A stretch of 64,000 bases of DNA from Siderastrea radians (taxonomy: Eukaryota > Cnidaria > Anthozoa > Scleractinia > Rhizangiidae): contig OZ024888.1 in the NCBI GenBank assembly GCA_964017195.1, positions 18,516,201-18,580,200 on the forward strand, written 5' to 3'. Below are positions 10,920 through 23,130 of this stretch, one piece after another. Position 1 is the first letter of the stretch. Each line of letters starts with the position of its first letter. The position numbers and the translations under genes were made by a program. Below the pieces are notes generated by a model. The model searched no databases and was not told the origin of the DNA. It saw nothing but the letters and a program-made list of their open reading frames with translations.

Positions 10920-12465
10920 CAGGGCTCGAGACTAACTTTTCAGCTTAGTAGCCAAGTGGCTAGTGAGAGGTTTGATTTCACTAGCCAAAATAAATTTTCA
11001 CTAGCCAGACTTTTTTTGCATAATCTCATACTGTGTTCAATGGGTCTAATTTTTATCCGAGTTAACTGTATACATGCCTCTCTGTAATCTCAAGAGTGAA
11101 GAACTTGAATGTTGACCATTCTTTCCAACGGTTTAAAATCCTCACACGCGGAATATAAAGTACTATGTGCCTTCAGGGCAAATTCCCGGGCGCGATGTAC
11201 TTCACGCCTCTCTTTTCCGTTTCGATCAGATCATGACGAATAACTCGAACAGTTAACCTTATATGAGCATGTCATCGTACGAAGAAACGTTATGAAGACA
11301 AGACTAGCATCGTACGAACGTTGTAAGGTACGGAAAAACGTTAAAAAGGCAAGTCTGATACAGCACTCAACTCACGTACGGAAAACGTCTCCAACAGAAG
11401 ACTAGTAAATTATAGGAGTATTTAAGTGCGGAGAAACAATGAGCAGAAAAAAAAAAAATAAGGTTCGAACTTACTAAGGTACGGAGAAACGTTGAGAAGT
11501 CATATCAAACACGTTGGTTGCAAACGCACTACAGTAGGGAGAAACGCTGCCAACTCACCAAGCTACAGAGACTAATAAAATACGCAACCACTTACGGAGA
11601 AACGTTATTAGACAAAACTAATTCCGTAAGAAAGTGTGTGACGTACGGAAGAACGCCGAACGGACAAACTGAACTATTACAGTGGGACAAGAAATTACGG
11701 AGAAACGTAAATGAGACAACTAAAATCGCACTAACGTATGGATAAACGTTGAGAAGACAACACTAATACCGTATGAACATACTAACGTACAGAGAAACGC
11801 TAAGCAGTGACCACTTATCGTACAAATGTATACTAACACACTGAAAACCTTAGGAAGAGCAGAACAATGTAGTGCGAACGTGCTAACGTACAAAGAAACA
11901 TTGAGAAGGCTAGACTAATAAATCAACGAACCTACTTACATACGGAGAAACGTTGTGAAGACGTTACGTACAGAGAAACGTTGGGAAGAGAAACTATTAC
12001 AAGTAGGAATGTAGCAATTAATGGAAAAAAGACGATAACAGAAGACTAAAGAATTGTGTGAACCTACTAACGTTTAGACAAATATCATATGAACGCACCA
12101 ATGGACCTTTCAAGGAAACGTATGGTGAAACGTTCTGAAAACGGCTAATTTCGTTCGAACGTAGAAATGACAGAGAAAACGTTGCCATCTGAGACAAGAA
12201 TTAGTAGGGAAAAACGTTGAGAGGACAAAACAAGTGTCCTACGAACATTATGATATCCTTTTACGAAATAAGTTTAGTTTCTGCTCACTCAGTTTGCTTT
12301 GGGATCCGATCATCAGAAGCAATATTTAGTTTGGTTTCCATCCGGTGCTTTAGTGCTTCGAAATTTTCACTCGCTAAAATGGCTAGTGAAAGCGCAAAAC
12401 TTACTAGCCAAAACGGAATTTCTACTAGTCTGTGACTAGTTGGCTACCGTTAGTCTTGAACCCTG
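10920..12465. mobile_element. hAT-like element carrying a minisatellite
   Basis: Imperfect TIRs CAGGGCTCGAGACTAAC and GTTAGTCTTGAACCCTG, with subterminal repeats of the CTAGCCA type on both sides (for example 10955-11010 and 12375-12445). A CAGGG terminus suits the hAT superfamily. I could not find an 8-bp target duplication, so flanks have diverged or the superfamily is different. There is no transposase. The interior is largely the array at 11276-12232. Confidence 0.6.
11276..12232 (+). repeat. Diverged minisatellite, about 50-bp period
   Basis: About 20 degenerate copies whose core reads ACGTACGGAGAAACGTT, often followed by GAGAAGACAAGACTAAT. Core starts occur near 11281, 11332, 11380, 11430, 11483, 11538, 11596, 11647, 11699, 11740 and 11791 and continue to about 12209, so spacing is mostly 48-58 bp. 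The copies are diverged, so the array is old or lacks homogenisation. The open frame 11518-11745 lies inside it and is not a gene. Confidence 0.8.
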
Positions 12466-13179
12466 CCTTCCCAATCACTAAAGCCTTTCACTGTCTTTTC
12501 GATGCGGAATTCATTCCAGTTACAATACAACTGCATCTTCTTGTCACGGGTATAAATTTCGTCGAAGCTTTCGGCCCTAGAAAAACATGGGACTGCGAAA
12601 TTCTGTGTGGACGTTAAGGAGGAGGGGGGGAGGGGGTCTGACCTAAACGTCCAGTGGACGTTAAGCGGGGAACTTATAAATATGTCGACGGTCCCTTACT
12701 TGGTTGTGTTTCAGAACAGGACAAGCTCTCCACCATGAAGAAAGCAAACATTAAGTGCTCGAAGACAAATTTCGCAACTTGCACTTTTCGCTTTCCATTT
12801 ATAGATATTAAATATTTTTTCTCCAGTTTAAAATTTCGGTACTGTCGAACAATCGTTTTGCTAAATAAGCTTAAACTTTTAAAGGAACCTCTTTTTTTCA
12901 AAAGCGACGATGGACCAGACTGGTCATGCGATTTCCCGCCAAGAAAAGGCGGGTTGCCCAAAAGCACCGCAAGATTTCCTGCCATTAAATGATGGCGTTC
13001 TTCATCCTCGTCGTGTTGCCCTGGGACTCCCCTCCCCCTCCCACAGAGTCTGTTGACTAGGGAAAAAGTATCCGGATTCGTAAACGTTTCCCGATTCTTC
13101 ACAGATGAAGTGTTCGGATTCGTCAAGTGTTTACATTACAGGGTATTCGGATTCCTAATAGTTTACACTACACTACGAA

Positions 13180-13418
13180 TTGGGAGAAAGGTGGTTGTTT
13201 CACATGGCGATCGTAGACTAAAATGTGAAAAATATAGTTCAGTTTCTGACACAAACAGCTTGGGCTGCCTGTGGTCATGTGAGGTGTACTACGAGGGACT
13301 GCGAGTAGACTGGGAGCTAGTGTGTTCAATATGGCGGCTGTTATGTGTTGTGTCTGTTGTACGCTCGGGGTTTGAAGTCTTTGCGACTTACTTTCTTCGC
13401 TGTTTTGCTTCAGAAAAG
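13180..13418 (+). other. Candidate 5' exon with splice donor
   Basis: A conserved stretch containing CAATATGGCGGCT ends at CAGAAAAG followed by GTAAGAAAACTAACTAACG (donor GT at 13419). Unit 2 keeps it, with the donor GT at 35507 and a changed start (GTGGCGGCT). It could be a first exon spliced to the zinc-finger exon of the next unit. The coding potential of ATGGCGGCT in unit 1 is short (stop within 15 codons), so it would act mainly as 5' UTR. RNA support would be decisive. Confidence 0.25.
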
Positions 13419-13579
13419 GTAAGAAAACTAACTAACGTATAGAATTACGGACATTTCATAAAACTGCTGTATGGTTGTTTTGCCTTGTTTGCACTTCGCC
13501 ATTAATCGACCTCCCCCCATGTAAGCTTAAGTTTCTTATGTCTATGCCAAAGGAGTTTCAAAATGTGAGCACATGTGTG

Positions 13580-15981
13580 CACAGGTAGCCAAAGCTTGAG
13601 TTATGACTGAAAATTGATAAAATTTTATGAAATAAACAGTGTTTCTTTGTTTGTATCTTACGTACTTGCTATCTAGGGCAAAAATTCGCTCTCCGAGCGA
13701 GAATAACCGTCTTTCTAATCAGGGCGTAACATGTCGATAATTTCGATAGTCGATAAAAGTCGATCGTTGTCGATCGTTGTCGATAGTAATCAATCGACAA
13801 ATATCGGAAGTCGATAAAAATCGATCACCCGATTTCTTGTGATTATCGACTTTGATCGATTTTCAATGTTACAGTTCGATTTTGATCGATTTCAATCGAC
13901 AAGTATCGAAAACAAAAAGATGTATGGTGGGAGACAAGACTACAGTCGTTGAACGCGGAAAATTTATAACGAAGCAGGATTGACTGTGCCAAGACTTAAT
14001 TTTACCGATTTTACACTGTAAATTTTGAAAACTAAAATAAACATAAGGTGAAAGCAGAAACTACAGCAAAAGTAAATCATTTTCAGATCGAATCTCACAA
14101 TATTCTCCGATTGTTATGAGTGAATGAACTGTCAAGAAGACCATCGCAGTTATAGACGCATCAGTGACTGCGTTCGACGTCAGGTGAACGCAACCTAAAC
14201 TTGACGCGGGAGTAGCAAAGAAGCATGGTCATGAACATTTTGCGAAAAGAAACTCGATTTGTGGCTTAGGTACCGGATACAGAAATACGTCATAGACCTT
14301 GGACGGACAGCAAATGATCTCGCTTTCACGTCCGAAGGCGACTGTGCTGTGAAGAAGCTTGTTTCGAAAGAGAGAGGTTCCACGCTTGAAATAGCAACCT
14401 TTCGACCAAAAAGTTATTGCAAATCCTTGTTCGAAATCTTACAAACGTATGTACGAATCCTTGGTGCATATATCAACCTGCAGTTCGCCGTTTAGTTGGC
14501 AAACCTAATCTCGACTTTGATTCCATGAGGAACCACTCGGCATACAACATTCAAATTATGCCCGTGAGAGTAACATTTCTTTTTTGAATAATTGCCTTGG
14601 TGAGTCACATTCAAAGTTTTGTCTATATGTCACGTGGGACTTTTAAATTTAGAAATCGCTTTGCCTGCTTACCTCGAAATCCATTCGGAAATCGACGACC
14701 AAAAGACTTTATCGAGGAAGCCACGAACTGAAAGAGGTTGAGAGGACCATTGCACGAATGTTTTTTCCACTTTTCTCAAAGGTAAAGGATTAAGCAGGCT
14801 TAGTTGTAACTTTTCAGGTTATTGCTCAGTTTTTTTGTTTAACATTATTGTCATACAGATTTACTTAAGAACTGTTTACACTTCTATGAAAAGTCGTTGA
14901 AGCTGTTATTGTTTTGGTTTAATTTCGTAGCCGATCGAGTGAAAATTGGTCTCCATATTTGTCGATAAAAGTCGATAATCAGTTGAAAATCTTGTGATTA
15001 TCGACTTTTATTGACAAATTAAACTTGTCGATTGACAATTATCGACAAAAATCGAGTACTTTCGACTTATCGACTACGTTTTCGATGATCGATTTTGATC
15101 GACATGTTACGCCCTGTTCTAATTAAGCTTATATTTTTTGCTCCTAATTAGTATTATAGTTATGAAAGGTGATACACAATTCACCCGCACCAAGCATTTA
15201 AATGATCTATATTTCTTGCAATGCGCCATTTCCACTCACAATTTCCTCAAACCTGAATGAATCCATTGTCGAAAAAGAACTATATGCCCGAAAAGTTCCA
15301 TCTTTCCCAACATTTGTCACCATAGAGGGCAATGTTTTGAGCTTCTTGTACCTGAAATCAAATGTCGTTATTTGACCGCCGACCTCTGTGCACAAATATA
15401 TGCAAATATGCTTATTTCATCCTGCTGTTCTTGTCTCATTGGACAATCCGCACAATAATGCGAAGATGGCAAAAGCTACTGTGTTGGGGTGCGACGTTTT
15501 ATGTTTGAAGCGTGGCTAATTGTTCTCGCCCACACAGTAGATTTTGTCTTGTACGATTTATTTAGCATATTTTGCATATATTTGTGAGCAGAGGTCAGTG
15601 GTTGAATACCGACATTTGATTTCAGGTACAAGAAGCTCAAAATATTGTCGTTTATGGTGACAAATGTTGGGAAAGATGGAACTTTTCCGGCGTATAGTTG
15701 TTTTTCGACTATTGATTCATTCAGGTTTGAGGAGATTGTGAGAGGAAATGGCGCATTTCAAGAAATATAGATCATTTAAATGTTTGGTGTGGGTGAATTG
15801 TGTATCACCTTTGATAATTATAATACTAATTAGGACCAAAAATAAGAAAGACGGTTATTCTCGCGTGGACAGTGAATTTTTGCCCTAGATAGCAAGTACG
15901 TAAGATATAAACAAAGAAACACTGTTTATTTCAATAAATTTTATTAATTTGCAGTCATAACTCAAGCTTTGGCTACCTGTG
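13580..15981. mobile_element. CACAGGTAGCC foldback element, 7-bp TSD
   Basis: Ends CACAGGTAGCCAAAGCTT and its reverse complement, flanked by ATGTGTG at 13573-13579 and 15982-15988. The empty site in unit 2 (about 35636-35650) has one copy of the 7-mer position (ATATAAG). Removing the nested element (13720-15116) leaves about 1 kb that is mostly palindromic. There is no transposase frame. The same family occurs at 25942-27481, and a related one at 32905-34352. Confidence 0.85.
13720..15116. mobile_element. CAGGGCGTAAC element, nested, 7-bp TSD
   Basis: Ends CAGGGCGTAACATGTCGAT and its reverse complement, flanked by TTCTAAT (13713-13719, 15117-15123). The sibling element in unit 2 shows a single TTCTAAT (26075-26081). 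Both subterminal regions are packed with GTCGAT, ATCGAC and TCGATA repeats. The middle (13900-14950) has no transposase-like frame; the short frames there are not recognised. A second copy lies at 36304-37227. Confidence 0.85.
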
Positions 15982-16009
15982 ATGTGTGGAAGCACTTTAA
16001 TCCACCTCA

Positions 16010-16930
16010 CAGGGTTCGTGCAGAGTCTTGAATTCTTGAAAAAGTCTTGAAATTTGCAAACCAGTTTTCCAGACCTGGAAAAAGTCTGGAAAATAAAGAT
16101 AAAATCTGGAAAAAATGGTAAAAGGTCTGGAGTTTTTTGTTTTGAAAACTACAACAAGTGCTTAATTGCTAAGTGAAATTTTTTTCAGGCAGACAAATCT
16201 TATTTAGTTTCGTCTTTGTTCAATGAACTGTGTGATCTCTTCTCTGGTTGCGTTCCAAAGGGAAATGTTGTCTATGAATCGTTTCCAGACGTGCTATAGG
16301 CTGAAGGAGTTTATTGAGGAATGAGGATGGTCTCTCTGTTGGGCCATCACACCCTGATATAATAGGTCTCCCGACTGGGGTCGGTTTGTGTATCTTTGTT
16401 AGGGTGTAGAATATTAGAATACAGGGCGATTGTGGTGTTTGACAAAGTCATGTTTTGGTCATTTCATCTATGGGCAGGTTCCTTATCCTGTGTGTCGTTT
16501 AAGTAGTTTAATTGCTTTCTCTGCGTGCTCAATTCTTTCTTCGGCGGACTGGCTTTCGCTGTGGCGGCGCTTTCTGGTGCTGGGCACATGTTTCTGCTCT
16601 TTGGGTGGGTTCTGCCTTTTCTTGTTGCTGGGCAGTTGGGCGCAAGGGAAGTCTTCTTCGCTGCCGGACTCGCCAAGGAGATCTTTTTCCGATGTGAGCT
16701 CCATATCTTCCTCGTAATCTGCATCGCTTGGACCAGCGGCGTCTCGCCGCTTCCCCACTCATGATTTTAAGGACAGCTTTGAATTATAACTCGTGGGTTT
16801 TTATCTCAAATATCCCTTAAAACCATGCTATTACCTATACTAACCTTGAGTCTGGAAAAAGAAATTATTGTTTTGGAAAAAGTTTGGAGAAAGTCTTGAA
16901 TTTTGCATCAAAAAATCTGTACGAACCCTG
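16010..16930. mobile_element. hAT-like element, CAGGGTTCGT termini (921 bp)
   Basis: Ends CAGGGTTCGTGCAGA and TCTGTACGAACCCTG, with inner repeats of GTCTTGAA and TCTGGAAAA that are common in this animal hAT-type group. The flanks ACCTCA (16004-16009) and ACATCA (16931-16936) look like a decayed duplication. Unit 2 is empty at CCACCTCACTGTAGACG (about 35660). It carries a broken charged frame on the minus strand (16483-16762) and no transposase. Confidence 0.75.
16483..16762 (-). pseudogene. Captured charged coding fragment inside hAT element
   Basis: On the minus strand an ATG at 16762 gives MSGE. A frame slip then leads into about 90 residues that are acidic at first (DADYEEDMELTSEKDLL, then GSEEDF) and basic later (KKRQNPPKEQKHV, then STRKRRHSESQ), ending at a stop near 16483. 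Low complexity suggests a nuclear or gag-like N-terminus, but no domain is identifiable. Its position in the middle of a short non-autonomous element suggests capture by the transposon or the relic of an element-encoded protein. Confidence 0.35.
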
Positions 16931-16936
16931 ACATCA

Positions 16937-18886
16937 CTCTAGACGTGATAGGACATAGTAGGACGTAGGACACTTTATTTAACGTGGTAATATACTTAAG
17001 CATACGGCTAGTTTACAGATATTCCACGACTGATGTTAAAAATTAAGATCAAGATAAACTAAATTACGCGATGTGTATAAACACAAACTGCGAATTATGG
17101 GCTGGGTTTGAAAGTACACAGACTACTTTAAGTGAATAACATGTAGGCATAACTATAGAATACAGGGCCAATTTTTAGGAGCAGATCCAGGAAAGGTCGT
17201 GACCATTTTCCCTAGACTAATGTGAGCTCCGAAGACGCAAGCTTCTAGGAGGGTTAGGAAAAGTTTTAGATTTGACTGCCTCAAGTGTCATTTCCTGGGA
17301 ATCTGATTCACTGATTATGAGACAGAGACAGAAAATTGGCTAGTTTCGTTTAAGATTTTCCCCGGGTTAAGCCGTGAAAATTGGCAGATTATTTCATCAA
17401 TGCCAGTTTCCTACTGTAATGGATTTGAGAAGTCCTGTTAATGTTTGTGATATGTTGGTTCACCTGTACATTTGCTTTAAAGCCTACGCTCATAGAGTGC
17501 AGGTAACAATGCAAGTCTTGTGGGCAATTGTGTGTCACATAGTACCTTTCCTGCTGGAACTGATCCCAGTGCATGTGACTGTACCGGGAAATCACAATGC
17601 ATTTTTTATTTTTGAGTTAAGTGTTACATTTTTTGGATCTGTGCCTGATTTTCTAGGTAGAGTTGTATATTTGTTGAACTGGCTCCATGGCTCGCCAGTC
17701 AACTCAGCAAGCCATTGAGCCCCCTAACCACTAAATATACCTTGCTTGTTCTTTAAACACTCAAGTGACTGGTGAGCCACCAAGTCACTCCACAATATAA
17801 CTTCCTCGTTCTTTAAATGGTCTACTGCATCCTCCAAAAAAATGTTGTCCCCAATGTATTCCATTAGAAAAGGAATATATATCTGCACCCTTCAAGAATC
17901 CATGGGCATTTTACTAGAAAACAAAGCATGAAAAATACAAAAAACTTTCCAAAACAGTTCCAAAACGACTGAAACTTCTGAAATGAAAGCACTGAATCCA
18001 CAGAAACATAGATTATTACCTTAACTTGTAAAAACTAAAGGAAATTGGAGAAAAGATAGGTAAAATTTTGGGTTTCATCTTGCAAGGCCCTCTTGCATTA
18101 GAAGACAGTATTGAGAGTACACATGTATTCATGTATATTTATTGTACTGTTGTGACATTCTCCCATGCAAGGGCAAGAGAACGTACATGTACAGAATATA
18201 TACGCCAGCGTATTACATTGTACAATCCTGGTTTGACCGGCTTTTTGCTGAGGGAGGACAAAGCAAAAACAAAATGCAGTGGATAATAAACCTCTTATTC
18301 AGTGTTTTGGTCGATGATATGCATGGACATTTTACTCATTCGTCGCATATTCCTCGTCTCTGCGGATCTCTGAAAAGTACCACGCAACTCGTAAAATATC
18401 TGTGGATGTTAACTTCCAAAGCACCAAATCAGGCGTGTATAGACAAATAACCCACAGTAAATTTTGGCTATTAGCTTTCGACCTTAATTTTTATTGCATG
18501 GTCCAATTATTTTAATTTTCTTTATTTCAATTCAAAAAATTGGAAACCAATGCTGGTGAGTGTAGTGTGTCTATACCTAGCATTTCCAAAGGCCTTTATA
18601 TGGCTTTAGGTCATTTAGCTAAGTTAGGCATTTTTGTCTGGGCTTCGTACAACAAGAGTAAAACCTAAGGTTCTGGTCTCCATGGTGAAACTCTAGGAAG
18701 TCATCCTATAATTATCACCAGAGCATGCACCTACAGGTACTGGATGTGAACTCCTAGGCTCAGATTTTCAGCTGGGGTCTTGGCATCTCAGTGATTCTGA
18801 TTTTTTTTTTTACTTCAGAGCCATAAGGGCTCATCTATCTGGATAAAAGTCACTCCTGGTTAAAATTCTTGAGTTTTCCTTTACTG
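16937..18886. other. Unit tail, no recognised gene
   Basis: Backbone sequence matched in unit 2 at 35670-35770 and 37330-39798, and in part near 57920 in unit 3/4. The open frames at 17374-17718 and 18142-18450 are partly kept in unit 2 with changed frames and no recognisable domain, so I do not call them genes. Confidence 0.5.
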
Positions 18887-21408
18887 TTTGCAAAAGTTGT
18901 TTTTTACCAAAGCAGCTATAGTGTTTCATTTGGATCCATATATAAACAACATTATTTTAATCTAAATGTATGGATCTGAAGGGGATCAAACAACATCTGT
19001 ATTTATAATGTGAAGTAATGAAAGAGGAATGAAATAAATCCTGTGAACTACGTGTATTTTTCACTTTTTTTAATCACAGTGCAAACCACCAGAACAGATC
19101 AACAAAAGGAGGTTGACGTTTTTTTGGTAAGTTTTCTATAGGTACGTGATTCATAATCAACAGCTTACAATGTAGGTACCATGTGCTGAATGAAGAAATG
19201 CATTACATAGAGAGAGACACGCAATCCTGATGGATCACAAAAAGGATGTTCTTGAACAGGGGAGAAGGTGCTTGAAATGCATCATGGGTAACCTTGAAGG
19301 TTACAGGGACTTGGTTCTCTACATGTAGTTGATACAGTGTACGGGTGTAAAAGAAATCTTAAATATTAATTGATTAATTAGTGAAGAATTCTTTTAAGAA
19401 TTAAAATTCCTCAAGTGCTGCAAAATTCTTGAAGAAACAGTGATATGATATACCAGTTACATGTACTACATGAAAAAAAAAATTTTTTTGGCCTCTCACA
19501 GACCTCGTCCTCAGAGAAACAAAGTTATGAGGCGAAATACTTCTCGGAACTCACAGCGCCATTGGACACTAGTAGTAGTAGTATTAAATTTATATAATTA
19601 TAATGTACTTGTGAAGTTGGTAGTACAATCCTAATTAAGTTCTGGAAATAATTTGAATGTACACGTAGTTTTCATTAAATGCCCAGTCTGCAGTTGAATG
19701 TTAGGGACTGCTAATTATTTATTGCCTGAGGGGCGGAAAGGGGGGGCAGTCTGAGGATTCTTGGCATTCACTTGACATTGAGGTGAATGAAAGGGGTATC
19801 ACTTAATTATGCTAAGACTAGATACAGGGTGTGTGTCAAATTTGAAGCCAACAATTTTCTTTTTATACTATGATGACAAGTTTCATGAAGGGGATTTTTT
19901 CGTAGCTATTTACAGCCATTTCCGAAAATCCTATTGCAAATGTTTATCCGGGAAGCTTGCCGCCAGTCCCCCCTACAGGTTTTCAGATGAACCATCTACC
20001 CTTTCGCTTCGTATGCACTCTAGCTTTTTAAGGGGTACTCAAGGCTTTTGTCATCACTAATGTTTTGGTTCAAGTAACAAACACGGTCTGCAAATAAAAG
20101 TGTTTGCTGCTTCCAATGTCAAATAATTGCTGTCAAATATGAATTAAGCAATATTTGTGAATTATAAATAAGATTTTATGGGCCCGTACCACTGTCAGAA
20201 CGAGAGCCCACCCACCCACTCATCCTGCCATCAGCCAAAGGGAGCTGTATGCTTCCAGCTCAATTGCTCGTCTGGCTGCAATCCAAGTTCCCTTCCTGCA
20301 CCTGTGCCGATGCTGCCGTTCAGCAAGCCACTCTATCGTCAACTGCCCCACCGGCATTTCCAAGGGAGTACCACCAGAGTTTTCAGCGCCTATGACCACA
20401 GCGAGAGAGAGTGCAGCCACTTGCTGAGAACATTTTACCCTCAGTGTACACTCCCATTAATGTAGATATTCTAGAGAGGAAACTTTCCCAGCATCGTAAT
20501 TGTGATTTTAGTACTGGTTTAGTTAACGCATTAAGCTCTGGCACACATATTGGGTATGCTGGTCCGGAAAAACACTGGGCCTCCCGTAACTTGATATCTG
20601 CATAGCAGCACCCCGAGGTGGTCTCTTCAAACCTAACTAAGGAGATATTGTTGCGTTGGGTCAGGGGGCCTTTCCCTTCCCCTCCTCTACCCATCTCCAG
20701 TGTCACCCCTTCGGCCTGGTTCCAAAAAACAAAAAAACATTATTCGGGGCTAGCATTTTAATAACTACATTCCGAAGGACCCCTACACTCTTCAATACGT
20801 TCTGATGGACAATGCTATTCACATCCACTTATCCCTGGGCCCGGGTTCCTATCTGGCAAAAACCAACCTTAAGTCCGCCTTTTGCCTTATGGCAGTTCAT
20901 CTGGATGACTGACTCCTGATGGGAATTTACTGGCAATCTCAGTATGATTACCTTGTGGATCACCTTGATTACCTTGTTGGAGTGGATCCTCCAACATAAT
21001 TATGGCCTAGAACACGTCCTTCACATTTTTAGCCTAACCTACGCGGCTCCAATGTCTGACAAATTTTAGCACTTTACTCCGGTTGTTCATGTCCCTCCAG
21101 GCTCCTGTGGTAGCATCGAAAACATTTGGCCCCTCCCAAACTGGAGCTACATACCGATGCATCGGGTACCATTGGCCATGGAGATATTTTAATGGCAAAT
21201 GGTTTCAGGGGTGTTAGCTACCACACATGCAACTCAGCAAAGAGAGCGGAATAAGCATCGAATGGCAGGATCTTTTCTCCATAGTCATTGCCTGTGCTTA
21301 CTCCGTCTGGCAATCTCAGTATTATTACCTTGCCGTTGGTCTTAGGAGCGCCCCCTTTTTGTTTACCTAGTTTTCGGATGCCCTAGAGTGGCTCCTCCAA
21401 CATAATTA

Positions 21409-21457
21409 TAAATAAATAAATAAATAAACAAACAAATAAATAAACAAATAAATAAAT
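21409..21457. repeat. TAAA/CAAA simple repeat
   Basis: AAATAAATAAATAAATAAAC-type repeat placed after the duplicated RT piece. The same repeat follows the same piece in unit 3 (42704-42753). Unit 4 lacks both, so the pair is a derived feature of units 2 and 3. Confidence 0.85.
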
Positions 21458-22175
21458 ATTTGGCACCTCCATTTTTCAGGCAAGTGAATTCAATTTTGGT
21501 GTAATAACAAGTCCGCGGTCGCTATTATTAATACGGGGCATTCAAAGGCCCCACGTATCATGGACCGTCTTCGTTTTCTTATCCTCATATTCATGAAGCA
21601 CAACTCTTAAGTTACGGCTGGTCATGTTCCCGGGTTTATAATGAGATTGCAGACGCCCTCTCTCGCTTTCAGGATACTCGCTCTAGGGCGGTTGCCCCCA
21701 AGGCAGAGAGCACCCCTTGTGCCATCCCGCCTTAGCTTCTGTAACGACTCTCTTGGGGAGGACATTCTCCACTACGCAAACTGGGGATTGGCTTGGTCTT
21801 CAAATCGCACCTATACCTTAGGGGGGAGACCTTTACTTCAATTTTACCTTATGAATAGACTAATTTCTCCAAACGGGGATATTATATTCTCGCCTGAGAA
21901 GCTACCCTTATTTATTTCGTGACCTACATGTATTTGGCCTGGACAGTTAAACTATACTTGCACCATTAAACGATACTTGGCTGCCGTGCATAGCCTCCAC
22001 ATTTTGTGTGGGCATGAGAACCCGCTCCTAGGCAAATTATTTTTGAAGAAAAGAACTTTGGGATATTTTACGCTAGCAGGGCCAGACCCGTATCTTTCAC
22101 CCACCAGTTACCCCGGGGGTTTTACTGGGTATACGGCCTAGTGTAAGACAGTGGTTAGGTGAAAGGGACTTAACA

Positions 22176-22418
22176 ATGATTTGGGTGGCTTTGTGTACAA
22201 GCTATGTGTACATGTGTTGGTACTTCTTAATCACGTGCCCGCGGGTACCCCTCTTCTCATTTCAATCGGGCCGTTTGGTCACTAGGAAATCGGTAGTTTC
22301 CCTTCTTAGGGACGCTGCTGGCCAGGCCAGTCTACCCCACAATTCACTCAAGGGGCATAGTTTTCGCATCGGTGCCGCGTCCACTGCCGCTGCTGCGAGC
22401 TTGCCATACTGGTTTTAG
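22176..22418 (+). pseudogene. Tyrosine recombinase C-terminal fragment (copy 2)
   Basis: Carries LVTRKSVVSLLRDAAGQASL followed by the HSFRIGAAST motif, which holds the HxxR catalytic pair of tyrosine recombinases. After SLPYW a stop interrupts, and the segment with the LGRWSSD motif and nucleophilic Tyr, kept in copy 3, is deleted. This domain is what separates DIRS-like elements from LTR retrotransposons, which use DDE integrases. The product is inactive. Confidence 0.8.
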
Positions 22419-23130
22419 GAAGGTTCTTTTATCAGCCGCGCCTCGTATGGAGAACGTTTCCTTGGGTCGGAATATTGCAGATTTTTCTTTCCCTTTCTTT
22501 TCGCTTGGAGGAATACATGCTTCGCACATATCAGTGGCGGTTAAGTCTCGCAGCAACTTCCCCAGTTGCGCTAATTTTTACCTCTGTTATTTGCCAAAAT
22601 TATGTTAAAATTCAGCGGGTGCCGTGCCGTGACGATTCAAGTGAAATTCAGGCATTTTATGCACGATTTGTACTGGTAATCATTGGGCAGCTTTTTGCAC
22701 CAGTTGTTTATTGACCATGAAAGTTAACTTTAAAAAAGTTTTAAAAGGTTGTGAGCGTTAAAAGGACCGTAAAAAAAAAACGTTTAATGAGAGGGAAAAA
22801 TAGTGACCTTGCTTGAAGTTTACATTTTACAAGTGAAACAACCATACATGTACTAATCCTTTAATAGTTTGTGAGTATATTTGACGGTTAGTCACTTAGA
22901 TTGATACATTTGCGTGTACTTGTAGATTTCTTGTGATCTTGTTAGTGGCTTTTCTTGCCCACTCTGAACACAAATGTTTAAGTGTATGCACCCAGCAGTG
23001 AATATGTCAGCTGGGTTTGGAGTCTGAATTTCTGTACGTTTATTAGACTTGCCATCACGGTCAGCTTTCAGTTCACTCGGTAAAACATTTAGGGGGGATA
23101 CGAAACGAAAAAAAAAGAGCGCGGTACAAA

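Larger units (their letters stand above)
10526..12695. mobile_element. PIF/Harbinger-type element with nested insertion
   Basis: Ends GGGGCCGTCGACATA and TATGTCGACGGTCCC, with longer imperfect arms containing CCCCGCTTAACGTCCA. They are flanked by CTA (10523-10525) and TTA (12696-12698), where units 2 and 3 have a single TTA (CCACTTACTTGG). No transposase is seen. A second element (10920-12465) sits inside and carries a 1-kb minisatellite. Confidence 0.75.
1181..18886 (+). repeat. Segmental duplication unit 1 (with ZNF-1)
   Basis: The unit begins at the shared anchor TTTGCAAAAGTTGTTTTTAC (1181) and runs to the same anchor at 18887. Order: anchor, foldback insertion, leader with a candidate small exon (3899-3926), truncated DIRS-like copy 1, zinc-finger promoter region, ZNF-1, tail with gypsy debris, several TIR insertions, and a tail region that continues in units 2 and 3. 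The DIRS-like copy jumps directly from the RT-RNase H connection (about 5692) to the shared block before the zinc-finger gene, so the RNase H, recombinase and GIY-YIG blocks are deleted here. All shared blocks are in the same orientation as in the other units. Confidence 0.85.
20160..22720 (+). mobile_element. DIRS-like retroelement copy 2, degenerate
   Basis: Gag-like stretch (20178-20465), RT fragments (20755-21060), part of the RNase H region with the TDASGT motif (about 21145-21250), an inserted second piece of RT (21300-21405), a TAAA-type simple repeat, the distal RNase H region (21490-21660) and the tyrosine recombinase end (22176-22418). The RT lacks the Asp-Asp box through a 15-bp in-frame deletion shared with copies 3 and 4. 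Many stops and frameshifts are present. No terminal repeats could be delimited, because flanks are shared between units. Confidence 0.75.

Noticed and set aside
11518..11745. 75-residue frame with repeated YGETL-like motifs
   Set aside because: Product of the 50-bp minisatellite; period is not a multiple of three and frames change between copies.
11276..12232. CRISPR array
   Set aside because: Copies are diverged, spacing varies from about 40 to 58 bp, no constant repeat and spacer pattern, no cas genes, and the genome is eukaryotic.
12674..13442. Overlapping 150- and 129-residue frames on opposite strands
   Set aside because: Unit 2 and unit 3 versions carry stops and frame changes, and no domain is recognisable; only the splice donor region looks conserved.
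17374..17718. 114-residue hydrophobic frame as a membrane protein
   Set aside because: The unit 2 copy (37560-37870) has indels that break the frame; hydrophobicity follows from AT-rich composition.
20383..20706. Minus-strand 107-residue frame (also 41348-41650)
   Set aside because: Lies antisense to the gag/RT region of the DIRS-like copies and is not kept in copies 1 and 4.
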